The notes: generated by a model from the sequence alone, not told the origin. DNA of 64,000 nucleotides from Nitrincola alkalilacustris (GCF_008973755.1 NZ_WBOM01000002.1:124001-188000), one strand, 5' to 3'. Counted from the first letter of the stretch, positions 8,539-20,839 are shown. Program-made: numbers and translations.

Positions 8539-8614
8539 GGGTCGTTAGCTCAGTTGGTAGAGCAGTTGGCTTTTAACCAATTGGTCATAGGTTCGAATCC
8601 TATACGACCCACCA
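8539..8614 (+). tRNA. tRNA-Lys (anticodon TTT), copy 2
   Basis: An exact duplicate of the preceding tRNA-Lys gene, separated from it by 20 nt. The identity over the whole gene indicates recent duplication or gene conversion. Confidence 0.97.
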
Positions 8615-8623
8615 TTTTCATCT

Positions 8624-8667
8624 GTAGTTCTTCTGTAGTTCTTCTGTAGTTCTTCTGTAGTGCATCT
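8624..8667. repeat. 11-nt tandem repeat after the tRNA cluster
   Basis: GTAGTTCTTCT is repeated three times without change (8624-8656), followed by a fourth copy with two changes (8657-8667). It begins 10 nt after the last tRNA, in the expected trailer of the tRNA precursor. No classical hairpin terminator was seen here. Confidence 0.9.
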
Positions 8668-8741
8668 TTAGCTCTTCTCCTCGTTTCTCAGACCTATGGC
8701 AATCACCTCCGTGTGATACAGGTCAGCATATCTGCTACAGC

Positions 8742-9257
8742 TCAGCTGTCCGGCTCCGGGCGATAATCGATTTGCAGCACCTCGTACCAGATCTCCTGAC
8801 CATCAGGTTTTTGCAGCGTGATCTCATCACCGACGCTTTTCTTCAGTAATTGACGAGCCATGGGCGAGTCGACGCTGATATAACCCGGCTGGTCATCTAT
8901 CTCGTCTGGGCCGACGATGCGATAACAAAACGTTCTATCCGCTTCATCACAGACGGTGACCCAGGCGCCGAAGTATACATGGCTGCGATCATCCGGCAGA
9001 CGATCCACTACACTCATATCTTCCAGGCGCTTGGCCAGATAGCGCACGCGGCGATCAATTTCACGCAACTGCTTTTTACCATAGATGTACTCGGCATTTT
9101 CCGAGCGGTCGCCCTGTGCAGCGGCCTCTTTAACCGACTGTGTCACCTCTGGACGTTTAACTTTCCACAGATATTTCAGCTCCTCATTCAGGCGTTTATA
9201 GCCGGCTGCGGTGATATATTTTGCACTGCGAGGAGGGGGTTCGCGCCAACGTCCCAT
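8742..9257 (-). CDS. greB: Transcription elongation factor GreB
   Basis: 171-aa Gre factor that stimulates the intrinsic RNA-cleavage activity of backtracked RNA polymerase. The N-terminal coiled coil has the conserved tip sequence (DRSENAEY, with the essential acidic pair) and GYKRLNEEL. The C-terminal FKBP-like domain ends with GDEITLQKPDG and a YEVLQIDY motif. The length and the YGKKQLREIDRRVRYLAKRLE basic patch fit GreB rather than GreA. Monocistronic, convergent with nothing; it faces away from the gene at 9336. Confidence 0.93.
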   Translation of the reverse strand: MGRWREPPPRSAKYITAAGYKRLNEELKYLWKVKRPEVTQSVKEAAAQGDRSENAEYIYGKKQLREIDRRVRYLAKRLEDMSVVDRLPDDRSHVYFGAWVTVCDEADRTFCYRIVGPDEIDDQPGYISVDSPMARQLLKKSVGDEITLQKPDGQEIWYEVLQIDYRPEPDS

Positions 9258-9335
9258 AACTATCTGATTTCCTGAATATAATCTTAAAGAAAAAAAGCTC
9301 TCTGCCGATTATAAAGGGACAGAGTCGGAGGTGCG

Positions 9336-9770
9336 ATGCAGACAGAGATTATTCAGGCCAGAATTGAGACCTATACCGCCAGTCTGCCTCAGGCAGTGCA
9401 GGGCGGTGGTGGTGCTCAGTTCGGCTTCCTGCTGAGCCTGATCGCCTCCAATCTGGAGCGTACACCTGCGCCCACGAATCAAGCAGCAGTCGCTGATGGC
9501 AGTTTTACTCTGCCACAGACACACTCCCGTTACCCCGATCCCAACAGTCTGTTCAGTGATGAGGTGGTGGGGCGGCTGAATCAGTCGGTCAACAAGCGCC
9601 AGAGGGGGGAGTTCGCCTATCTGGTCAGTTATCTGGATATCAGGGCGCACACCCCTCAACGAGCGCCACTGCGCAACGATCACATTGCTCAGATGGGACT
9701 GGCCTCCCTCGGTGGCAAGATGCTGGCGCATATCGAACAGGCGCGCTCGACGCTGCAGGCTGTCGCCTGA
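9336..9770 (+). CDS. Hypothetical protein, 144 aa
   Basis: A soluble protein without signal peptide or membrane segment. It is Gln/Ala rich at the N-terminus, with a Gly run (QGGGGAQF) and a C-terminal helical part (HIAQMGLASLGGKMLAHIEQARSTL). The ATG is preceded by GGAGG at good spacing, which favours this frame over a similar-sized open frame on the other strand. I do not recognise the family. It is divergent from greB and 61 bp upstream of the EamA permease gene, so it may share its transcript. Confidence 0.65.
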   Translation: MQTEIIQARIETYTASLPQAVQGGGGAQFGFLLSLIASNLERTPAPTNQAAVADGSFTLPQTHSRYPDPNSLFSDEVVGRLNQSVNKRQRGEFAYLVSYLDIRAHTPQRAPLRNDHIAQMGLASLGGKMLAHIEQARSTLQAVA

Positions 9771-9831
9771 CATTCATGCCCTATTCTGCTAGGCTTGCCA
9801 TCCTTTTCATATCTGGATCTATCATCTGTCC

Positions 9832-10731
9832 ATGCAGGTCAAGAATCAACGTCAGGCGATGCTGCTGGCTTTAGCGGCTGTTTTTTTCTGGTCCACTGCG
9901 GCGACTGCGTTCAAACTGTCGCTGCAGGTGATGACACCTACCCAGCTGCTGGCCTGGTCAAGCCTGATCTCGATGCTGGTTCTGGCTGCTTTTGTCACTC
10001 ACGAGAAGTGCTGGGGTGAGGCGTTCTCTGCGCTTCGGGCCAGGCCTGTCTATTATTTGGCGATGGGAGCACTCAATCCGTGCTGTTACTATCTGATTCT
10101 GTTTCAGGCTTATGATATGCTGCCGGCGCAACAGGCGCAGGCGCTCAACTATACCTGGGCGCTGATGCTGTCGGTGCTGGCCGTCCCACTGCTTAAACAA
10201 CGCCTGACGCGGCGCGATATTGCGGCACTGTTGCTGGGCTATTCCGGCGCAGTGATTATTGCGACACGTGGTAATCTGCTGTCGCTGGAGTTCGACAGTG
10301 GGCTGGGTGTGTTGCTGGCGCTTGCCAGCACGGTTTTGTGGGCGCTCTACTGGATTCTCAACACCCGCTCTGCCACTACCCCTTCAGTCTCGCTGCTGCT
10401 GTGTTTCCTGCTCGGTACGCCTTTGGTGTGGCTGGTTATGCTGCTTCAGGGAGAAGTGGCGCTACCGGTCTGGCAGGGGCTTCTGGGGGCCGTATATGTC
10501 GGGCTGTTCGAGATGGGGTTGACCTTCATGCTCTGGCTGGCTGCCTTGCGCAGGGCCGAGCAGGTGAGTCGGATCGGGAACCTGATTTTTCTGTCCCCCT
10601 TTTTATCCTTGATTTTCATCAATCTGTTTCTGGGCGAAAGCGTTGTGGCAGCGACCTGGCTGGGGTTGGTGCTGATCATCACAGCGGTGATTTTTCAGCA
10701 GCGGGGCCGAACCGGCACTGCCGGTGGATGA
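9832..10731 (+). CDS. EamA/DMT-family transporter
   Basis: 299-aa integral membrane protein with about ten hydrophobic segments arranged as two five-helix EamA repeats. The first starts LLALAAVFFWSTAATAFKLSL and the second begins near residue 150 with GVLLALASTVLWALYWILN. The drug/metabolite transporter superfamily exports amino acids, nucleotides or other metabolites; the substrate cannot be assigned. The end nearly abuts the convergent gene at 10736. Confidence 0.9.
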   Translation: MQVKNQRQAMLLALAAVFFWSTAATAFKLSLQVMTPTQLLAWSSLISMLVLAAFVTHEKCWGEAFSALRARPVYYLAMGALNPCCYYLILFQAYDMLPAQQAQALNYTWALMLSVLAVPLLKQRLTRRDIAALLLGYSGAVIIATRGNLLSLEFDSGLGVLLALASTVLWALYWILNTRSATTPSVSLLLCFLLGTPLVWLVMLLQGEVALPVWQGLLGAVYVGLFEMGLTFMLWLAALRRAEQVSRIGNLIFLSPFLSLIFINLFLGESVVAATWLGLVLIITAVIFQQRGRTGTAGG

Positions 10732-10735
10732 TCTT

Positions 10736-11093
10736 TCAGTCGGCTCCCCACTGGATTTTTTCCACAGAGCCCGCTTCAATGCGCCACCATTCGTCCGGAT
10801 CATCACCTTCGCTCCATCCATTAGCGATGCATCTGACCTGAGCCTGCAGTTGCTCTGACGCCTCTGCCGCGCAATCCAGATCTTTTTCCCAGGGCGTGCT
10901 GTCGGAGCGAAACCAGACACTGGTCCAGGCTTTGCCGACCGCTTTCTCGTGGATCATCAATGACAGTGTCTTGCCCTGATAGCCAACCGTAATGTTGTGG
11001 ATAAGACTGCCGCCAGGCTGTACCTGAACATCGTCGAAGCGAGTTTTCAGCCAGTCGGTGATAGTGCTCAGGGAGCAGTTCTTGATATAGATT

Positions 11094-11122
<29 letters not shown>
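10736..11122 (-). CDS. Hypothetical protein, 128 aa
   Basis: A small cytosolic protein of mixed composition with many Trp residues in the second half (WTSVWFRSD, DEWWRIEAGSVEKIQW). It overlaps the upstream small membrane protein gene by 29 bp and is in the dapE transcript direction, so it is probably the last gene of a dapD-dapE-linked unit. I do not recognise the family. Confidence 0.7.
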
Positions 11123-12544
<1,422 letters not shown>

Positions 12545-12580
12545 TCAGGGTGCTTCCGTTGTTACGGCTTAAGAGTTGAA

Positions 12581-13612
12581 TCAGTTATGCTTGTGCAGCT
12601 CTTCGTTAAGGGCGATCGCACTTTTATTGGTTTTCACCTCAATGCGGCCATTCAATGAGTTACGGCGGAACAGCAGATCGCTTTTACCGGCCAGTTCAGC
12701 TGCCTTGATCACGCTTACTTCCTGATTCTGGTCATCCAGCAGGACCACTTTGCTGCCACCCGTCACATAAAGACCTGCTTCAATCGTGCAACGATCACCC
12801 AGAGGGAGTCCCAGACCTGCGTTGGCACCCAGCAGGCAGTTTTCACCTACGGAGATCAAGACACTATTGCCGCCCGACAAGGTACCCATGGTTGAGCAGC
12901 CACCACCAAGATCCGAGCCATTACCGACCACGACACCTGCGGAGATGCGTCCTTCGACCATGCTGACGCCGAGTGTACCTGCGTTGAAGTTGATGAAGCC
13001 TTCATGCATCACTGTGGTGCCTTCGCCGACATGAGCACCGAGGCGGATACGGCTGGCATCGCCGACGCGTATCCCGGCAGGTACGACATAGTTGGTCATT
13101 TTCGGGAACTTGTCGACGGAGATCACATCCAGAACACGACCACTGGCACGAGCGGCCAGTTGGCGTTTAGGCAGGTCTTCCAGTGCAATGGCGCCCTCGG
13201 AGGTCCAGGCTACATTCGGCAGCAGGCCAAAAATGCCGCTCAGGTTCAGGCCATGCGGCTTGACCAGGCGATGTGACAGCAGGCTCAGTTTCAGATAAGC
13301 CTCTGCCGTGCTGGTGGGTTCTGCGTCAGTTTCCAGAAAGGTGACGACCAGAGGCTGTGGGGTACCCTCCAGAACCTCGGTTACTTCTGCCTGAGCTTCG
13401 GCGCCGACAGATAGAAAGGCAATCTCCAGATCTTTCAACTGTGCAGCACTGATTTCGATCGCCTGATTACCGCCGGTATAGCCCAGTTTCTCGGCTACGG
13501 CACTGATGATTGACTGTTCTGCGTTCAGCAGCGGGGCATTGTAATAGACCTCCAGCCACTGCCCGCTGGATGACTTGGTACCGACACCGACACCGAATGC
13601 AAAATTGCTCAT
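12581..13612 (-). CDS. dapD: 2,3,4,5-tetrahydropyridine-2,6-dicarboxylate N-succinyltransferase DapD (long form)
   Basis: 343-aa trimeric left-handed-beta-helix acyltransferase that succinylates tetrahydrodipicolinate. The C-terminal half shows hexapeptide-repeat pattern (RIRLGAHVGEGTTVMHEGF, GNGSDLGGG, GENCLLGANAGLG). The length and N-terminal domain match the long pseudomonad-type DapD, not the ~274-aa enterobacterial form. Together with dapC and dapE it gives the middle three steps of the succinylase DAP pathway. Confidence 0.95.
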   Translation of the reverse strand: MSNFAFGVGVGTKSSSGQWLEVYYNAPLLNAEQSIISAVAEKLGYTGGNQAIEISAAQLKDLEIAFLSVGAEAQAEVTEVLEGTPQPLVVTFLETDAEPTSTAEAYLKLSLLSHRLVKPHGLNLSGIFGLLPNVAWTSEGAIALEDLPKRQLAARASGRVLDVISVDKFPKMTNYVVPAGIRVGDASRIRLGAHVGEGTTVMHEGFINFNAGTLGVSMVEGRISAGVVVGNGSDLGGGCSTMGTLSGGNSVLISVGENCLLGANAGLGLPLGDRCTIEAGLYVTGGSKVVLLDDQNQEVSVIKAAELAGKSDLLFRRNSLNGRIEVKTNKSAIALNEELHKHN

Positions 13613-13696
13613 GGGATACTCCAGAATGATTCGTTCAAAATAAAATTGTGAAAAAAAGGGTTCTTTACTCAGTTCAGCAATAGGCTCCGCCAGATA

Positions 13697-14047
13697 TCAG
13701 TTCGGCAACAAACGAGACGCGTATTCATTTTCCTTGAAGCCGACATGGCAGCCATCGGCATAGGTCAGCACCGGGCGCTTGATCAGTGCCGGATGCTTCA
13801 GCATCAACGCCAGCAGGCCCGCATCATCCAGGCCGTCACGCTCACGTGCAGGCAACTGGCGCCAGGTGGTGCCGCGCTTGTTCAGCAGCGTGTCGATACC
13901 GACCGCCTTGCACCAGTCGGACAGCTGCTCGGCGCTCAGGCCATCTCGGCGAAAATCATGAAACTGATGTTCAAGCTGGTTGGCTTCAAGCCACTTGCGT
14001 GCCTTGCGCACCGTATCACAGTTGCTGATGCCATAAAGGGTAATCAT
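13697..14047 (-). CDS. ArsC/Spx-family reductase-like protein (YffB type)
   Basis: 116-aa thioredoxin-fold protein. The N-terminal active-site loop is YGISNCDTVRKARKWL, with the single Cys of the ArsC family near residue 10, and there is an RPVLTYADG-type segment near the C-terminus. YffB-like proteins use glutathione and are commonly found beside dap genes, as here between dapD and dapC. The arsenate-reduction role is unlikely; the physiological substrate is unknown. Confidence 0.88.
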   Translation of the reverse strand: MITLYGISNCDTVRKARKWLEANQLEHQFHDFRRDGLSAEQLSDWCKAVGIDTLLNKRGTTWRQLPARERDGLDDAGLLALMLKHPALIKRPVLTYADGCHVGFKENEYASRLLPN

Positions 14048-14068
14048 TGTGCTCTCCTTGTTCAGTAT

Positions 14069-15265
14069 TCAGAGCGACTCGATATAGGCTCTGATGCGCT
14101 CGGCAGCCTCAACGCACTCTTCAACCGTGGCCACCAGAGCCATGCGGATATAACCGGCACCTGGCAGTTGGCCATCCACCTCACGTGACAGATAGCGTCC
14201 TGGCAGTACGGTCAGATTCTGCTGTTCGAACAGTCCTCTGGCAAACAGGTCATCGGCGATGGGGGTTCTGGCCCAGAGATAGAAGCTGGCATCGGGAGCC
14301 TGCACATCCATCACCGGTGACAGTATCTCCACAACACGGGCAAATTTCTCACGGTACTGATTGCGGTTGTCGAGGACATGCCCCTCATCATGCCAGGCGG
14401 CGATGGATGCCAACTGGTGCTGAACCGGCATTGAACTGCCGTGATAGGTGCGATAGAGCAAGAATGGCTGCATCAGGCGTGCATCACCGGCAATGAAACC
14501 GGAGCGCATGCCGGGCAGGTTGGAGCGCTTGGACAGACTATGGAACACCACGCAGTTGCGATAGTCATGGCGCCCCAGCTCGGCACAGGCTTGCAGCAGG
14601 CCGGCCGGTGGCTGCTGTTCGTCCAGGTAGATCTCCGAGTAGCACTCATCAGAAGCGATGATGAAGTCGTGTTCATCTGCCAGCGCAATCAGTTTTTTCA
14701 GCGTTGCGATGTCGTGTACTGCACCGGTTGGGTTGCCGGGTGAGCAGATGAACAGCAACTGGCAACGCTGCCAGATCTCGGCCGGCACGGCATCGTAGTC
14801 GGGAATGAATCCCCTGTCAGCAACACAGTTCAGATACCAGGGTTCAGCACCGGCCAGATAGGCGGAGCCTTCGTAGATCTGATAAAAGGGGTTGGGCGAA
14901 ATCACCAGGGCATCGGGTTTGCGCTCAACCGCCGCCTGGGTGAAGGCAAAGATCGCTTCACGGGTACCGTTCACTGGCAGGACATGCTGCTCGGGATCAA
15001 GGCTGCCAGCCTCTAACAGGAAGCGTTTTTCACACCAGCCGGCAATCGCCTGGCGCAGCTCCAGCAGCCCCTTGGTTGTAGGGTAGTTGGACAGCAGCGA
15101 CAGGTTGTTACGCAGCACATCCGTGACGAAAGAGGGTGAAGCATGTTTTGGCTCACCGATACCGAGTGAGATATGCTCCAGGTCTGCATTCGGCGTGACA
15201 CCTGCCTTCAGGGCGGCCAGTTTTTCAAATGGGTAGGGCTGAAGTCTGTCGAGATCAAGGTTCAT
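14069..15265 (-). CDS. dapC: Succinyldiaminopimelate transaminase DapC
   Basis: 398-aa fold-type I PLP aminotransferase that converts N-succinyl-2-amino-6-ketopimelate to N-succinyl-LL-DAP. Visible motifs: SLGIGEPKH near the N-terminus, SPGNPTG (~170s), the lysine-containing SLSKRSNLPGMRSGF (PLP Schiff-base Lys) and the C-terminal GAGYIRMAL carboxylate-binding Arg. The frame is open 75 bp further upstream, but the Met at 15265 starts MNLDLDRLQPYPFEKL, the usual beginning of DapC. It lies 22 bp upstream of the ArsC-like gene in the dap cluster. Confidence 0.92.
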   Translation of the reverse strand: MNLDLDRLQPYPFEKLAALKAGVTPNADLEHISLGIGEPKHASPSFVTDVLRNNLSLLSNYPTTKGLLELRQAIAGWCEKRFLLEAGSLDPEQHVLPVNGTREAIFAFTQAAVERKPDALVISPNPFYQIYEGSAYLAGAEPWYLNCVADRGFIPDYDAVPAEIWQRCQLLFICSPGNPTGAVHDIATLKKLIALADEHDFIIASDECYSEIYLDEQQPPAGLLQACAELGRHDYRNCVVFHSLSKRSNLPGMRSGFIAGDARLMQPFLLYRTYHGSSMPVQHQLASIAAWHDEGHVLDNRNQYREKFARVVEILSPVMDVQAPDASFYLWARTPIADDLFARGLFEQQNLTVLPGRYLSREVDGQLPGAGYIRMALVATVEECVEAAERIRAYIESL

Positions 15266-15387
15266 GCGATCATCACTCTGGCGGCTGCTGAAAAGTCGGA
15301 CCAGAAAGTATACCGGATGGCGCTCTTCTGGCCAATTCACGCTGCCAACAATTTGACCGGCGCTCCTGAGTTGTTATCTCCTGGCTG

Positions 15388-16761
<1,374 letters not shown>

Positions 16762-16870
16762 GGTTCCTCCTGTTGTTGGCCTGATTCAAGTATGGATCCG
16801 ATGGCTGGAATTACCAACTTACTGTAAACAAGGCATAATGGCGGGCAACGACAGTAACAGAGGTTATTGC

Positions 16871-17863
16871 ATGAGTGTACTGGCACACTGGCCCAGGCGG
16901 AGCTTCGGGCTCAGTCAGCAGGAGTTGCAGCAGGCAGTACGTGCGGTGGAGGCTGAATTTGCTTCAACGCTGGAGTCGCTGCGTGTGGATATCGGCCTCA
17001 AGGAGATGATCGAAGAGATCTATGTGCCTCTGGGTGGCTGGATCACGTCGATTCAACGTCGCAAGGGTGGTCCCCTGGTGGTCGGGATCAACGGTGCTCA
17101 GGGGGCTGGGAAATCGACCTTGTCGAATCTGTTGGAGGTGACGCTGGGTGAGGGGTTTGGCCTCCGTGTTGTCAGCTTTTCGATTGATGATCTCTATAAG
17201 ACCCGGGCCGAGAGAGAGATTTTGTCCAGAGATGTGCACCCTTTGCTCCTTACCCGAGGTGTACCCGGTACCCATGATGTGGCACTTGGCATGGAGATAC
17301 TGGCCTCCCTGATGTCAGCAGAACCTGATCGGGTCACCAAGATACCGGTGTTTGATAAATCGATTGATGATCGTTGCCCGACCTCGGTGTGGCAGGAATG
17401 GGTGGGGCCAGCGGATGTGATTCTGTTTGAAGGCTGGTGTGTAGGTGCCAGAGAGCAGAGTGATGCTGAACTGCGGCACCCGATCAATGCGCTGGAGCAA
17501 GAAGAGGATGCTGATGGCAGCTGGCGGCACTATGTCAACAAACAACTCGGCAGTGTTTATGCAGAGTTGTTTGCAAAGGTCGATCTGTTGCTGATGCTGC
17601 AGGTGCCCAGTATGCAGGCGGTATATGAATGGCGTTCGCAACAGGAAAAAAAACTGGCTGAGCGGATGCGCTATATCCATGATACCCAGTTACCGGCGGA
17701 TCATCTGAAAATCATGAATGAGTCGCAGATAGAGCGTTTCATACAGCACTATGAAAGACTCACCTGTGCCATGCTGTCTGAGATGCCCGCACGTGCCGAT
17801 GTAACGCTGCGCCTGAATCAGAACCACAAGATCAGCGATATTCTGGTGAACCGCAACGGTTGA
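16871..17863 (+). CDS. P-loop kinase, D-glycerate 3-kinase-like
   Basis: 330-aa P-loop NTPase. A Walker A motif GAQGAGKST stands near residue 78-86, followed by SIDDLYKTR, a His-containing RGVPGTHD segment and FEGWCVG, all typical of the YGR205W/plant glycerate kinase family related to uridine and phosphoribulokinases. The likely reaction is phosphorylation of D-glycerate; other small-molecule substrates cannot be excluded. An ATG at 16838 is in frame, but 16871 (MSVLAHWPRR) has AGAGG upstream. It is divergent from fumC with a 109-bp shared promoter region. Confidence 0.82.
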   Translation: MSVLAHWPRRSFGLSQQELQQAVRAVEAEFASTLESLRVDIGLKEMIEEIYVPLGGWITSIQRRKGGPLVVGINGAQGAGKSTLSNLLEVTLGEGFGLRVVSFSIDDLYKTRAEREILSRDVHPLLLTRGVPGTHDVALGMEILASLMSAEPDRVTKIPVFDKSIDDRCPTSVWQEWVGPADVILFEGWCVGAREQSDAELRHPINALEQEEDADGSWRHYVNKQLGSVYAELFAKVDLLLMLQVPSMQAVYEWRSQQEKKLAERMRYIHDTQLPADHLKIMNESQIERFIQHYERLTCAMLSEMPARADVTLRLNQNHKISDILVNRNG

Positions 17864-17872
17864 TTTTTTGAG

Positions 17873-18586
17873 TCAGATAGGCAGCAGCGTAAAGGACGCC
17901 ACGCTGTGCACCACTTTATTGATGCTGCGATTCGTCTTGTCTGAAATGATGCGTGCCATCATATCCTGATGGGCTATCAGTTTACCGAACAGGCGTTCAA
18001 AACTGAGATTCTGTGCATACTCATCCAGCCCGTTGGTCAGCAAAAAAAGTTCGCCGTTGCTCTGTCGTCTGTTACTGAGCTGCCAGACCACGACTTCAAT
18101 ATTACGCGCGCTATTATAGAGCTTCTGCTGATTGATCTCATCCAGTATGTAGAAGGTGTCCTTGTAGTTATAGGCGGCATGAAGCATGCCGCTGATCCCT
18201 ACCATCAGAGCAAAGACCCTGTCGCCCTGAAATGCCGGGTCAAACGCAAGGGGTACCGCATCAACCCCATAGCGATTGTTCAGCTCAGGATGAGTGATCA
18301 GACGAGGTGAGCTGAACAGCAGATCAAGCCGCTGATCCAGGGTCATTCCGGGTGGCCCCTTTGCCATCTCGCGGGGGTTGCGAAGATAGAGCTTGATGGT
18401 CAGCTCTCGAGCCAGGGCGGTCACCTCTTCGACATGTGCATCAGCTACCATGTCGATATCGGTTTTAGCGAGGCTCTTGATATTGAAAGGGCGATCACCG
18501 GGCGTGGCGCAACCTGACAACAGCATCAGGGACAGGCAGTAAAGCAGGTATTTGAACGTTGTGTATCTTTTTCTTATCACCTTCAT
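17873..18586 (-). CDS. Lipoprotein of unknown family, last gene of the MCE/PqiA operon
   Basis: 237 aa. A signal peptide ends in a lipobox LLSGC (Cys near residue 26), so it should be lipidated and, with Ala-Thr-Pro after the Cys, sorted to the outer membrane. The mature part is mostly helical and soluble. It does not resemble PqiC, the outer-membrane lipoprotein partner of PqiAB. It starts 21 bp after the MCE gene in the same direction, occupying exactly the PqiC position, so it may be the outer-membrane end of this transport system. That role is inference. Confidence 0.8.
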   Translation of the reverse strand: MKVIRKRYTTFKYLLYCLSLMLLSGCATPGDRPFNIKSLAKTDIDMVADAHVEEVTALARELTIKLYLRNPREMAKGPPGMTLDQRLDLLFSSPRLITHPELNNRYGVDAVPLAFDPAFQGDRVFALMVGISGMLHAAYNYKDTFYILDEINQQKLYNSARNIEVVVWQLSNRRQSNGELFLLTNGLDEYAQNLSFERLFGKLIAHQDMMARIISDKTNRSINKVVHSVASFTLLPI

Positions 18587-18607
18587 CCCTTATCTTTGTC
18601 CGTCCTG

Positions 18608-20839
18608 TCAGCGGTTGTCGGCCTGCAGCAACTGAAAGTGCGAGCCATCACTCACCGGCTCAGCTGCATCCGGTGTGGTGAATTCTATGCCACCGGCCAG
18701 GATCGTTTCCAGACTTTGTGCACTGATATCAACACCTTTGAATAAACCGGCACTGGCTCTGAGCCCACCGATATTACGAAAAACACTGCTCTGATTGATC
18801 AGTTGTTCATATCGAGGTCGGATATTGGCGTAGATTTCGACTCGACTGGCATCCTGACTGAGCTGGAATCCGGTGATCTGACCGACAGCCACGCCGCGAT
18901 GAAACACATTGCTGCCGACAGCGATTGATCCCAGTGTTGGCGAGGTCAGGACCAGGTTGAGCCCGGGTCTGGGGCGCCACGCAGGGGGTTCATCAAGCGC
19001 GACAAAACGGCTCGTCTCCTCACCTCTGCCCGGCTCGACAGCGACATGATTGCCGGTAAGCAGCCCCTCGGCATGCTCGATTCCTGTCAGGCGGATCTGA
19101 GGCTCCACCACCCAGAAAGCGGTGCCACTGCGAGCCAGGAAATGCCCCTCCTGATAGAGGATTGCCTGGGCCAGCAGTCGCCCGGTACTGTCGAGCACCT
19201 TCAGATTATCGATCATGCCCACCACCTGATCACGAAAGCGTATCTGGCTGCCGGCCTGCAGCGATGGGCCGGGTGGGAACTCTATCTGAATGGATAAGTA
19301 ATTCTCCCGGCTGGCTCGCTCATCAGGGTAAAGTGTGAAGGGCTGTCCGGCAATTGCCGGAGCCCCATTGGTGTCGGATGAGAAGGCAATGCCGCCGGTG
19401 GCAATTGCAGCCAGACTGGAGGTCTCTACCTGCAGACCCTGTTGCAGATCAAAGCGGGAGCGTATACCGCTGGCATTCCAGAAGCGTGAACCTTCCCGCA
19501 CCAGATGCTGATAGCGTTGACGGATCATGGCGTGAACGATCACCTCATCGCCTGAGTCGCTCAACTCATGACCGAGCACTTCACCAACGGCCATTTCGCG
19601 ATAGAGTATCGGGCTGCCGCGTCGGATAGATCCCAGGGTATCGGCTCTCAACTGAACTGCCAGTCCAGTGAAGCTGGCCGGAAGAATCGCAGGTGTTTCA
19701 ACGGCACGAAAACGAAAACGTTCACCTCCGGCCCCCGGGATCAGCTCAACATGCTGGCCACGCAGCAGGTTCTGCAGACTGGGTTGTTCGTTGAACAGGT
19801 CTGCACGGCTGATCCAGAAACGGCTGCCTTCCCTGAGCAGCCCACGGGCACGAGGGTCTATCAGCAGGCGTGCCTGCAGGTTTTGCAGATCATCGCTGAT
19901 ACGGGTTCCGGTAACGCGACCTATCTGTACACCACGACTGAACACCTCGGTTCCCTCCTTTAGGTAGGTGGTGCCGGGAAACTCCACATACACCTGAATA
20001 CCATCTGCAGCTGCTTCGTAGCTTGGATAGAGCATGAACTGATCACCCCGCTCAGCCAGGGGCACATCGCCGTTATCGGGTGTATGTACCTGAATACCAC
20101 CGGCCAGAATTGAGGCCAGTGAGCCCATGCGAAGCGTAAGGTCCGGCAGGTTGGCACTGACCTCTATGCCACTGGCATTCCAGAAGCGTGAATGCTTGCG
20201 AATCAGGTGGCTGTAGTGCGGATCTATGTAGAGATCGACAATGACCTGCTGATAGTCGTCAGTCAGCCGGTAGTCGAGTACTCTGCCAATCTCCATATCA
20301 CGGAAATAAACCGGAGAGCCGCGGTTGAGTGAGCGGGCAGATTCGGCATAGAGGGAGATATACAACCCCTCCTCATCATGTTCTGCGATGAGTGCATCCG
20401 GTGTGGCAGTGAACTGACGTGCGGGTGCTCCTGTACCGGGTCTGACACCGATGTAGTAGCCTGAAAGGAGTGTTTCCAGCCCGCTGACGCCGGACAGGGA
20501 TACCTCAGGCTTGACCAGCCAGAACAGCGTATCCTCTGTCAGCAGGGGTTCGGCGCTGGCGTGCATCTCAATCCGCGCGGTGATGGTGCGCATATCTTCA
20601 TTCAGATGCATGGAGCGGACTTCACCGGTGGGCAGACCCTTGTACAGCACGCGTGTTTTGCCCGATTCCAGTCCCTCGGCCGAATTGAACACCACATTAA
20701 TCATGATGCCGGCTTCGGTGTAGCTCTTGTATCCCAGCCAGCCTGCAATCAGGGCGGCCAGCAGTGGCAGCAGCCATACGACAGAGGGCCCCTTGTGTTG
20801 ACGGATCACCGCCCGCTCAGGTATCGGCTCGTTGCTCAT
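18608..20839 (-). CDS. Multi-MCE-domain protein, PqiB/LetB type, six MCE domains
   Basis: 743 aa with one N-terminal transmembrane helix (about 18-38) and a large periplasmic part. I count six MCE repeats starting near residues 43, 158, 278, 390, 512 and 627, each with a pattern like L..G..V.YRG..VG.V. E. coli PqiB has three and LetB (YebT) seven, so this is an intermediate tunnel length. MCE proteins form hexameric rings that carry lipids between inner and outer membranes. It overlaps the upstream PqiA-type gene by 23 bp and is followed by a lipoprotein gene. Confidence 0.92.
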   Translation of the reverse strand: MSNEPIPERAVIRQHKGPSVVWLLPLLAALIAGWLGYKSYTEAGIMINVVFNSAEGLESGKTRVLYKGLPTGEVRSMHLNEDMRTITARIEMHASAEPLLTEDTLFWLVKPEVSLSGVSGLETLLSGYYIGVRPGTGAPARQFTATPDALIAEHDEEGLYISLYAESARSLNRGSPVYFRDMEIGRVLDYRLTDDYQQVIVDLYIDPHYSHLIRKHSRFWNASGIEVSANLPDLTLRMGSLASILAGGIQVHTPDNGDVPLAERGDQFMLYPSYEAAADGIQVYVEFPGTTYLKEGTEVFSRGVQIGRVTGTRISDDLQNLQARLLIDPRARGLLREGSRFWISRADLFNEQPSLQNLLRGQHVELIPGAGGERFRFRAVETPAILPASFTGLAVQLRADTLGSIRRGSPILYREMAVGEVLGHELSDSGDEVIVHAMIRQRYQHLVREGSRFWNASGIRSRFDLQQGLQVETSSLAAIATGGIAFSSDTNGAPAIAGQPFTLYPDERASRENYLSIQIEFPPGPSLQAGSQIRFRDQVVGMIDNLKVLDSTGRLLAQAILYQEGHFLARSGTAFWVVEPQIRLTGIEHAEGLLTGNHVAVEPGRGEETSRFVALDEPPAWRPRPGLNLVLTSPTLGSIAVGSNVFHRGVAVGQITGFQLSQDASRVEIYANIRPRYEQLINQSSVFRNIGGLRASAGLFKGVDISAQSLETILAGGIEFTTPDAAEPVSDGSHFQLLQADNR

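Noticed and set aside
8458-8649. Plus-strand frame running through the two tRNA-Lys genes with repeated peptide NQLVIGSNPIRPT
   Set aside because: The repeat in the peptide is simply the duplicated tRNA gene; not a protein.
8621-8667. 11-nt repeats after the tRNAs as an intrinsic terminator
   Set aside because: The units are direct, not inverted, repeats and form no stem followed by a T-run.
9309-9773. Minus-strand open frame of 154 aa opposite the 144-aa gene
   Set aside because: It mirrors the plus-strand gene, which has a GGAGG ribosome site and more protein-like composition; the minus frame has no ribosome site or recognisable pattern.
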